NCBI GenBank assembly: GCA_944384475.1
Contig: CALWTN010000028.1
Location: forward strand, 1-28,702
DNA length: 28,702 nucleotides
Source of the DNA: an uncultured Clostridia bacterium
Lineage (GTDB): Bacteria; Bacillota; Clostridia; Christensenellales; UBA1242
Direction: 5' to 3'
Shown here: one piece after another, positions 22,871-28,702 of the stretch
Numbering within the stretch: position 1 is the stretch's first letter
How the letters are laid out: the number at the start of each line of letters is the position of its first letter
The notes under the pieces: generated by a model
Told to the model about the DNA's origin: nothing
What the model saw: the letters and a program-made list of their open reading frames with translations, nothing else
Databases searched by the model: none
Program-made: the position numbers and the translations under genes

Positions 22871-23117
22871 ATTTTAAAACCTCGTCATATATATTTTGCG
22901 GAACTTCACATTTAAAGGTTTTGTTTAACATCTTGCTCTTCTTTATTCTTTCGAGGCAGTCTCTGTTTTTGCAAACATACGCTCCTCTGCCTGCAAGTTT
23001 GCCTGTCGTGTCGACAAAAAACTGCCCGTCTTTGTTTTTAACAATTCTTATCAGTTGTTTTTTGTCGAACATGTTGCGACACACTATGCACATTCTTTGT
23101 GGCAATTTTTTATTCAT
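22857..23117 (-). CDS. rnpM: YlxR-family RNase P modulator RnpM
   Basis: 86-residue basic protein of the YlxR (DUF448) family, recently reported to bind RNase P RNA and modulate its activity. Seen: KLPQRMCIVCRNMFDKKQLI near the N-terminus with the CxxC pair, then DTTGKLAGRGAYVCKNRDC, the family signature. ATG 23117 follows AGGAG by six bases; upstream in-frame ATGs, up to 23177, run inside nusA. It overlaps the nusA end by eight bases. Confidence 0.93.
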   Translation of the reverse strand: MNKKLPQRMCIVCRNMFDKKQLIRIVKNKDGQFFVDTTGKLAGRGAYVCKNRDCLERIKKSKMLNKTFKCEVPQNIYDEVLKYADN

Positions 23118-24264
23118 CGTCATCTCCTGAAATTTCTTCAAGGTCATCGAATGAAGCAAACGAATCGCCTTCGTCAAGATCTACAAGTTCGTATTCAACC
23201 TCTTTTGGCTCTTGCGAGGTTTTGCCAAGTGAGCTTTCAGGTTTAACCTCAATCTTCCAACCGGTCAATCTTGCTGCAAGGCGAACATTTTGTCCATTTT
23301 TGCCAATCGCAAGCGAAAGTTTGTCATCTGGAACAATAACTCGTGAAGCGTTAAGGCTTTCATTAGTTTCAACGCTAAGCACTTTTGCAGGGCTCAGTGA
23401 TCTTGCGATATATTCAAGAGGATCATCACTGTAAAGTATGAGGTCGATTTTTTCGCCGTTAAGTTCAGAAACAATAGTGTTGATTCTTATTCCATGATTT
23501 CCTACGCAAGCGCCAACTGGATCGATGTTTGCTTTTTCAGTGAAAACTGCAACCTTGGATCTGCTTCCAGCATCTCTTGCGATATTTTTAATTTTTACAT
23601 CGCCAGATGCAATCTCTGGAATTTCAAGTTCAAATATTTTTCTAACAAAACCAATGTTGCTTCTTGTAACTTGAATTTGAGGCCCACGGAAAGAATCTTT
23701 AATCTTTTTGACATAAACTTTAATTCTCTGCCCTATTTCGTATTTTTCACCCGGTATTTGATCGGATGGAAGCATTATTCCTTCCACATGTGAGCCAGAA
23801 ATTTGAACATACACAGTGCCGTTGTCAATACGCTTGATGATTGTTGTTAAAAGTTCGTCTTCCTTTTCCGAAATTTCTGAGATTGCCATTTCTCTTTCAA
23901 ACTCTTTCAGCCTTTGCATAACAACTTGCTTTGCAGTTTGAGCAGCGATACGTCCAAAATCTTTGGTTGTCTCTTCGGTTGCAACAATATCGCCAAGTTT
24001 ATAAGATTTTTTAATCAACCTAGCCTCGTCCAAAGAAATCTCTTTGTCTGGATCTGTCACTTCATCCACAACAGTTTTGTATGAGAAAATTTTTATAGTG
24101 TTTTTCTCTGGGAAAAGTTTAACGCTTGCACTCTTTGCTTCGCCATACATCTTTTTGTATGCGGAAGTTAGTGCAAACTCAAGCGCTTCAATAAATTTTT
24201 CTTTGTTGATTTTCTTTTCGGTTTCTAAATCGTCCAATGCTTGAAAAAAGTCTTTGTTAATCAT
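23110..24264 (-). CDS. nusA: Transcription termination/antitermination factor NusA
   Basis: Binds RNA polymerase, prolongs pausing and works with NusB/NusG in antitermination. 384 residues, typical of Firmicutes, which lack the C-terminal repeats of E. coli NusA. Seen: N-terminal polymerase-binding domain (FFQALDDLETEKKINKE to about 125), S1 domain (TIIKRIDNGTVYVQISGSHVEGIML), KH1 (ARDAGSRSKVAVF, DPVGACVGNHGIRINTIVSEL) and KH2 (SLAIGKNGQNVRLAARLTGW). A very acidic tail (about residues 360-384) follows. ATG 24264 follows AAAGGAG. It is second gene of the operon. Confidence 0.98.
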   Translation of the reverse strand: MINKDFFQALDDLETEKKINKEKFIEALEFALTSAYKKMYGEAKSASVKLFPEKNTIKIFSYKTVVDEVTDPDKEISLDEARLIKKSYKLGDIVATEETTKDFGRIAAQTAKQVVMQRLKEFEREMAISEISEKEDELLTTIIKRIDNGTVYVQISGSHVEGIMLPSDQIPGEKYEIGQRIKVYVKKIKDSFRGPQIQVTRSNIGFVRKIFELEIPEIASGDVKIKNIARDAGSRSKVAVFTEKANIDPVGACVGNHGIRINTIVSELNGEKIDLILYSDDPLEYIARSLSPAKVLSVETNESLNASRVIVPDDKLSLAIGKNGQNVRLAARLTGWKIEVKPESSLGKTSQEPKEVEYELVDLDEGDSFASFDDLEEISGDDDE

Positions 24265-24276
24265 TTTTTTACTCCT

Positions 24277-24735
24277 TTAAAATTTTATAACTGGCACAAT
24301 GTGTGCGATTTGGCTTCTATCCAACTTCACTTGTCCATCTTGGTTTTTGATAACAATTTGTTGTTCATCAAAACTTTCAAGTGTTCCGACAAAATTCTTT
24401 TTGCCATCAATCTTTTTGAAGAGTGAAATTTCAATCTCATTTCCTATGTTGCGTTTAAAATCTCGCTCCGATTTAAGCGGCCTGTCAATCCCCGGTGAAC
24501 TTACCGACAGAATGTATGGTTTGTCGTCTGTTGGATTGAGTTCATCCAAAATCGGATCGATAATTTTATGCACCTTTTCGCAATCGTCAATGGTCACGCC
24601 ATTGTCACAGTCGATTGTAAAAACAAGGTTCATGCCGCTGGCTTCTTTTTGATATGTCACATCAACAAGTTCGTATCCAACCTCTTCAATAATCGGTTGC
24701 AGTTTCTCTCTGCAAAGCTCTTTGACTTTTGTCAA
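24277..24735 (-). CDS. rimP: Ribosome maturation factor RimP
   Basis: Needed for late 30S maturation. 152 residues. Seen: PIIEEVGYELVDVTYQKEASGMNLVFTID, TIDDCEKVHKIIDPILDE, ILSVSSPGIDRPLKSERDF, and an SH3-like C-terminal domain. The start is TTG 24735, five bases after AAGGAGG. It opens the rimP-nusA-infB operon, with tandem promoters and a stable hairpin in front. Confidence 0.95.
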   Translation of the reverse strand: MTKVKELCREKLQPIIEEVGYELVDVTYQKEASGMNLVFTIDCDNGVTIDDCEKVHKIIDPILDELNPTDDKPYILSVSSPGIDRPLKSERDFKRNIGNEIEISLFKKIDGKKNFVGTLESFDEQQIVIKNQDGQVKLDRSQIAHIVPVIKF

Positions 24736-24757
24736 TTTATCCTCCTTCTACAAATGA

Positions 24758-24777
24758 AGTGGGCATCGCTGCCCACT
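24758..24777 (-). promoter_or_regulatory. Stable hairpin in the rimP leader
   Basis: On the minus strand AGTGGGCA and TGCCCACT form eight perfect pairs closed by a GCGA tetraloop (GNRA type). No U-tract follows, so it is not a terminator; the AAGGAGG site lies about ten bases downstream. It could protect the 5' end, bind a protein for feedback, or be an RNase III site. Confidence 0.65.
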
Positions 24778-24798
24778 CCGAAATTTCTAGTCACTGTT

Positions 24799-24838
24799 AT
24801 TATATCACATTATATCCATAAAATCAAGGATTTTTCAA
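24799..24838 (-). promoter_or_regulatory. Tandem overlapping promoters of the rimP-nusA-infB operon
   Basis: Two perfect TATAAT boxes lie ten bases apart. The first, 24814-24809, pairs with TTGAAA (24838-24833) at 18 bases; the second, 24804-24799, pairs with TTGATT (24827-24822) at 17 bases. The upstream -35 overlaps the stop codon of the exonuclease gene. The starts would be near 24802 and 24792, leaving a leader of about 55-70 bases with the hairpin. Confidence 0.75.
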
Positions 24839-26364
24839 TTAATTTCATTAAGTTTTAAAAGAACTTTTGCGGTTGCGAAAGCATCATTGTAGGCTCTGTG
24901 TGCGTTTGAAAGGTCAATGCCAAGCGCAGCAGCAACAGAGGTAAGTTTAAAATTCGATGTATTGATCTTTCCGCTTCTTGCCAAAAGCATTACGTCAAGG
25001 CTGTCATTATTAAATTTTAGTCCAACTTTTTGATATGCCTTTTTTAAGAAATTATTATCAAACCCTATGTTATTATATCCCGAAATAATGCACCCTTCAC
25101 AAAAATTATAAAAATCCAAAATAACTTCTTCAATTTTCGGGGACGATTTAACCATTTCGTCAGTGATATGATTAATTTTTGTAGCCTCTTCTGGAATCGG
25201 CTTGCCTGGGTTGACAAAGGTTGCAAACTTTTTTGTAATCCTTCCTTTTTCGATTTTTATTGCACCAATTTCAATTATGTCGCAAGTTTCAGGGTCAAGT
25301 CCCGTGGTTTCAAGGTCGTAGACAACTATATTGCTGGAAGCGACAGGGTCTTTATATGTTGGCTCTTTGACAAAAATATTTTCTTGCTTATGTTCAAAAT
25401 AATCTTCAATCGGCACAACTCCCCCCCTTTCAAAAGTAGCAGGCTCTTCTTGCTGAGGCGGTTGTTTTATTTGCGCCAAAGTCATCGAAGAAACATAATA
25501 TGTAAGTTTGCCCGAAAGCCCAACTTTGATATCTCCAAGGCATAAAAAGCACATGCCATTGTCAAGAACCTCACACTTTTTTTGATTGGTTTTAGAACAA
25601 AAGTAGATGCACTCAATCGAGCCACCGTCATTTAAGTTGAAGGTGTAATAAACTTTTTCTTCGCCTTTTAGTTTGCCACTTTTAGCGATGAAGGTTCTTT
25701 TTTGCAGGTTGGAAATCTTGCCAAACAAAATCACGCCACTTTTAGGCTGAGCGTTGTTTTTAATAAGTTCAGGATATGGCGAAATATCCTTGCCAAACAA
25801 TTTTTTTATTATCTCAACCTGATATCTAATCACCTTTTTAGGCTTAACCTTGATTGGCACAACTGGAATTTCATCTGCAATTTTGAAAGCGTCATCTTCG
25901 CAAATTGAAATATCAAAATTTGCAATAAAATTTTCTTCCAACTCGCCAAGCAGCATCTTTTTTGCAAACGAATTTTCAAACATTTGCACAACTTCCTTGC
26001 CTAAATGCAAGGTTATGTTTATTTTGTCTTGCTGCTTATCGATCTGTATTTGATTTTCTTTTAATTGAGCAAAAATTGATTTAAAATTAACTTCGAAAAA
26101 TTGCAAAATCTGTTTTTTTAGCAACCTTTCATCCAAAAAACTTCGCTTAAATTTAACTTTAATTTTCCCTTTTATTGGAATATTTTCTTGTGCGAAATTT
26201 TTGATTTCTTCACGCATTTGGTTGTCAATTTGTTGAATGTTTTCGGGGAATAAAAAAGTCAGTTCGCAAAGATTGAGCGTCTCATCATACACTACGCTGA
26301 GCAACCTTAGAAAACTAAACTTTCCGTTTTGAATATTAGCAAGTTTTGCTGAAAATTCATCCAT
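24835..26364 (-). CDS. PolC-like N-terminal region fused to a DEDDh 3'-5' exonuclease, no polymerase domain
   Basis: 509 residues at the locus where Firmicutes carry polC. Residues 1-200 are a divergent alpha/beta region resembling the PolC N-terminal domains; 205-300 look like the OB fold (KSGVILFGKISNLQ, VYYTFNLNDGGSIECIYFC); a linker follows; 345-509 are a proofreading exonuclease close to that of PolC, with VVYDLETTGL (D350, E352), SGYNNIGFDNNFL (D436) and NAHRAYNDAFATA (H489, D494). The active site is complete. PHP and polymerase domains, about 900 residues in PolC, are missing and the 99 bases downstream hold promoters, not a remnant. ATG 26364 has no ribosome site and lies nine bases after rseP. 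It may proofread for another polymerase or act as a stand-alone nuclease. Confidence 0.8.
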   Translation of the reverse strand: MDEFSAKLANIQNGKFSFLRLLSVVYDETLNLCELTFLFPENIQQIDNQMREEIKNFAQENIPIKGKIKVKFKRSFLDERLLKKQILQFFEVNFKSIFAQLKENQIQIDKQQDKINITLHLGKEVVQMFENSFAKKMLLGELEENFIANFDISICEDDAFKIADEIPVVPIKVKPKKVIRYQVEIIKKLFGKDISPYPELIKNNAQPKSGVILFGKISNLQKRTFIAKSGKLKGEEKVYYTFNLNDGGSIECIYFCSKTNQKKCEVLDNGMCFLCLGDIKVGLSGKLTYYVSSMTLAQIKQPPQQEEPATFERGGVVPIEDYFEHKQENIFVKEPTYKDPVASSNIVVYDLETTGLDPETCDIIEIGAIKIEKGRITKKFATFVNPGKPIPEEATKINHITDEMVKSSPKIEEVILDFYNFCEGCIISGYNNIGFDNNFLKKAYQKVGLKFNNDSLDVMLLARSGKINTSNFKLTSVAAALGIDLSNAHRAYNDAFATAKVLLKLNEIN

Positions 26365-26373
26365 AATTTAATT

Positions 26374-27498
26374 TTACAAGACAAAATGCAAAATGTCAAC
26401 TATAATCACAAACCCAAACAGTATACACAAGCCTATAAAATGGATCATATTTTCAACGCTACGCTTGATCGGCTTTTTTCTTATCCACTCAATCGTCGTG
26501 AACAGCACGTGCGAGCCATCCAGCGCTGGAAACGGCAAGATGTTAAACACCGCCAAATTGGCTGAAATCATTGGAATTAAAATCAGCAAATTAAGCCAAT
26601 TTGTTTGCGTGACGGAGGCGATCGTTGTGATTGTGGTGATTGGGCCGCCAACCGAGCTTAAAGGCAGCTGGAAGGTTATAAGCAGCCACAAAGTCTTTAA
26701 AACCACCCAAGCCAGCCCAAATGCAAACTCCCAGCATCTGCCAAGCGCCTCACCAAAAGAATAAACGTATGGAGAATAGGTTATTGCAAGCAAATAGTTT
26801 TCGCTGTCCACAGTTGTTCCGTCATCTTTGTAAGTTATGACGTGATTGAACTTTGCATCTAGTTCCTGCGTTTTGCCATCACGCCTAACGGTTATTTTAA
26901 AGGTGTAATCCTCGCCGCTGTTGCCCTCTTCAACCCACTTTTTGACTGCGTCTTGCTGCTTGGCAATTAAATTTTGAAAAGTGTCGCCAAAAGCGAAATC
27001 AACTTTTGTGCCTGCAACGCTAAGCACAACGTCTCCCTCTTGCAAGGCGTTTGAAGTGAAAACAACCTCTTGATTGCCTGCTCCGTTTACAGTCAAAGTG
27101 TTTGTCTTGCTTTGCGGCACATCGTATCCAATTGTGCAAAGCAAAATCAGCGAAAAGATGACAGCGGTTAAGAAGTTCATAACCACGCCAGCAAAAAAAA
27201 CAATTATTCTTTTCCAAGGTTTTTGAGCATTAAAAGCGTCTGGCTGCGGCTTTTCGTCATCATCGCCCTCTCCTTTAAAAGCGCAGTAACCGCCGAGAGG
27301 AAAAATTCGAATTGAAATCTTTTCGCCACGCTTGTTGGTGCGAGAAAATAAGGCTTTGCCAAAGCCTATTGAAAACTCTTCAATTTTAAATTTCAGTATT
27401 CTTCCTGCAATGTAATGCCCAAGTTCATGAACAAGCACCATAAACAACACCACTACAACTGCAAGAATGACATAAAGAAATCCTGTTAAAAAGTTCAT
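26374..27498 (-). CDS. rseP: Site-2 membrane metalloprotease RseP/RasP
   Basis: Intramembrane zinc protease (M50) that cuts membrane proteins, for example anti-sigma factors and leftover signal peptides. 374 residues. Seen: HELGH in the first span (H24, E25, H28), FPLGGYCAFKGEGDDD, a second span, an extracellular PDZ domain (about 140-215, with ALQEGDVVLSVAGTKV), and the third span NILPFPALDG with the zinc-binding D327. Four spans in total. ATG 27498 follows ATTTAGGAG. It lies seven bases after cdsA; dxr, usually between them, is missing here. Confidence 0.96.
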   Translation of the reverse strand: MNFLTGFLYVILAVVVVLFMVLVHELGHYIAGRILKFKIEEFSIGFGKALFSRTNKRGEKISIRIFPLGGYCAFKGEGDDDEKPQPDAFNAQKPWKRIIVFFAGVVMNFLTAVIFSLILLCTIGYDVPQSKTNTLTVNGAGNQEVVFTSNALQEGDVVLSVAGTKVDFAFGDTFQNLIAKQQDAVKKWVEEGNSGEDYTFKITVRRDGKTQELDAKFNHVITYKDDGTTVDSENYLLAITYSPYVYSFGEALGRCWEFAFGLAWVVLKTLWLLITFQLPLSSVGGPITTITTIASVTQTNWLNLLILIPMISANLAVFNILPFPALDGSHVLFTTIEWIRKKPIKRSVENMIHFIGLCILFGFVIIVDILHFVL

Positions 27499-27505
27499 TA
27501 TTCTC

Positions 27506-28453
27506 CTAAATTAAAATGAAGCATACAAAAGCCAGCAATAAGTATGGCGAAACGCAAATGTAGGAGTCGATTCTGTCCAACATTCCGCCATGGCCTGGAA
27601 GCAACTTTCCGCTGTCCTTAACCCCTGCTTTGCGTTTTAGGAATGATTCAAAAATGTCGCCTGCCTGAGCAACCACAGAGCCAATTACGACGATAATCAA
27701 ATACTCCCAAATTGCGATGTTGCTTATAACTGAGGCAAAATAATCTATCGAGCCTAAAATTAAGTATACACAAGCGGAAAGCAAAACGCAAAAAATTGAT
27801 CCGCCAATAGCGCCAGAAATTGTCTTATTTGGGCTTATTTTAGGGACTAATTTTTTTCCGCCAATAAGCATGCCGCAAAGCATAGCAAAACTGTCTGTAA
27901 ACATTGGAATTAAAAATGCTGTCAAAATTATAAACACTGCAATTCTGCCATCAAAATCAGCAATGTTTCCAAAACCCACCTCATCAAAATGGTTGAGCAA
28001 AATCATTGTTAAAAACAAAAATGTTGGATAAAGCAGCCCTATCAACGTGTTCAACGCCTTTTTAAACGAAAACTTTGCAAATTTTTGATCTTTAATTTCA
28101 CGAATGCGCATTTCATTAATCGTTTGCTTTTTAAAAATAACACCCCACAAAAAGCAAAGCAAAAACACAAGCACTGCAAGCGCCAAGTTGATCAACAATA
28201 TATCACCAATGTTTATGTTATAATACAAACCAAGCACGCTTGCCACTGCCACTAAAGCTGGATAGATTAAAATTACAATAGAATTGTTAAATCTTCCCAT
28301 TCTTGTAAGCAACATGGACATCTCATAAGCTGCGAGTGTTGATATGACTAAAAAGAACGCATCAAAAAAATACGGACTAACAAACACTTCAAACACAAAC
28401 AAAAGTGCGATTATCAAAACTATACATAGTGATGTTAAAAGTCTGGTTTTCAT
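27506..28453 (-). CDS. cdsA: Phosphatidate cytidylyltransferase
   Basis: Makes CDP-diacylglycerol from CTP and phosphatidic acid, the branch point of phospholipid synthesis. 315 residues with about eight hydrophobic segments. Seen: the C-terminal family signature SVVAQAGDIFESFLKRKAGV then KDSGKLLPGHGGMLDRIDS, carrying the catalytic acidic residues, and SPNKTISGAIGGS before it. The ATG at 28453 shares one base with the uppS stop (TAATG), so the two are coupled, as is usual for uppS-cdsA. Confidence 0.96.
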   Translation of the reverse strand: MKTRLLTSLCIVLIIALLFVFEVFVSPYFFDAFFLVISTLAAYEMSMLLTRMGRFNNSIVILIYPALVAVASVLGLYYNINIGDILLINLALAVLVFLLCFLWGVIFKKQTINEMRIREIKDQKFAKFSFKKALNTLIGLLYPTFLFLTMILLNHFDEVGFGNIADFDGRIAVFIILTAFLIPMFTDSFAMLCGMLIGGKKLVPKISPNKTISGAIGGSIFCVLLSACVYLILGSIDYFASVISNIAIWEYLIIVVIGSVVAQAGDIFESFLKRKAGVKDSGKLLPGHGGMLDRIDSYICVSPYLLLAFVCFILI

Positions 28454-28702
28454 TAGTATCCTCCAAATCGTCTTTTTCGTTTAGCAAAAACTTTAAGCGA
28501 TTTTATTAATTGTTTTTTATTAAAATCTGGCCACAAAACCTTTGGGAAATAAAGTTCTGAATAAGCCATTTGCCAAAGCTGAAAATTAGAAATTCTTTGC
28601 TCTCCACTTGTCCTAACAACAAAATCAGGATCGGGGAAATTTTTTGTGTATAAATTCTCAGAAATTTGTTGAGCAGAAATGTTTTTTTCGCCTTTATTTA
28701 TA
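28453..28702 (-). CDS. uppS: Isoprenyl (undecaprenyl diphosphate) synthase, C-terminal part
   Basis: Makes the C55 lipid carrier for peptidoglycan. Only the last 83 codons lie in the window; the 5' part is beyond 28702. Seen: PDPDFVVRTSGEQRISNFQL, QMAYSELYF, LWPDF and the C-terminal KRKRRFGGY, all diagnostic of the cis-prenyltransferase family (the RTSGE-R-SNF motif binds isopentenyl diphosphate). The stop TAA overlaps the cdsA start. Confidence 0.96.
   Translation of the reverse strand, partial: INKGEKNISAQQISENLYTKNFPDPDFVVRTSGEQRISNFQLWQMAYSELYFPKVLWPDFNKKQLIKSLKVFAKRKRRFGGY

Noticed and set aside
1..28702. A mobile element, defence system, CRISPR array or secondary-metabolite cluster
   Set aside because: Every part of the window is explained by core genes on one strand with short gaps; no transposase, integrase, direct-repeat array or composition break was seen.

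Overview
The window is a dense run of housekeeping and sporulation genes from an AT-rich, endospore-forming Firmicute, most likely an uncultured member of Clostridia. The evidence is a complete spoIIIA operon (AA to AH), the Firmicutes-style order rimP-nusA-rnpM-ylxQ-infB-rbfA, an infC-rpmI-rplT operon with an attenuator-like leader, AGGAGG-type ribosome sites and frequent TTG/GTG starts. All 39 genes lie on the minus strand, so transcription runs from high to low coordinates. No tRNA, rRNA, CRISPR array, insertion sequence or phage gene is visible, and no gap reaches 300 bases.

In transcription order: (1) 28702-26374 holds the end of uppS, cdsA and the site-2 protease gene rseP (isoprenoid carrier, phospholipid precursor, membrane proteolysis). 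(2) 26364-24835 sits where Bacillus-type genomes carry polC, but encodes only a 509-residue PolC-like N-terminal region plus DEDDh exonuclease, with no polymerase. (3) Tandem promoters and a hairpin precede rimP-nusA-rnpM-ylxQ-infB-rbfA-nrnA-truB and an endonuclease IV-like gene (24735-17067), an operon for translation initiation, antitermination and ribosome/tRNA maturation. (4) efp has its own promoter and terminator. (5) spoIIIAA-AH (16357-11620) encodes the mother-cell half of the forespore feeding-tube/channel complex. (6) A strong extended -10 promoter drives an Asp23 gene, nusB, xseA, xseB and proS, ending in a terminator. (7) A gene for a small membrane protein with a leaderless-looking promoter follows. 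(8) An L20-type leader controls infC (apparent AUA start)-rpmI-rplT-TrmH-like gene-yebC, closed by a terminator embedded in a striking cloverleaf palindrome. (9) ruvC, also apparently leaderless, ruvA (broken by one in-frame TAA), ruvB, a GNAT acetyltransferase, queA and the start of tgt complete the window.

Most of this is conventional core genome. The points that deserve a second look are the PolC-like exonuclease without a polymerase, the cloverleaf palindrome after yebC, the in-frame stop in ruvA, two promoters placed so that the mRNA would start at or next to the initiation codon, the AUA start of infC with mutually exclusive leader helices, and diverged signature motifs in Tgt and TruB. 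I did not find a clearly new multi-gene system. All family assignments were made by reading motifs and gene order; no database search was run.
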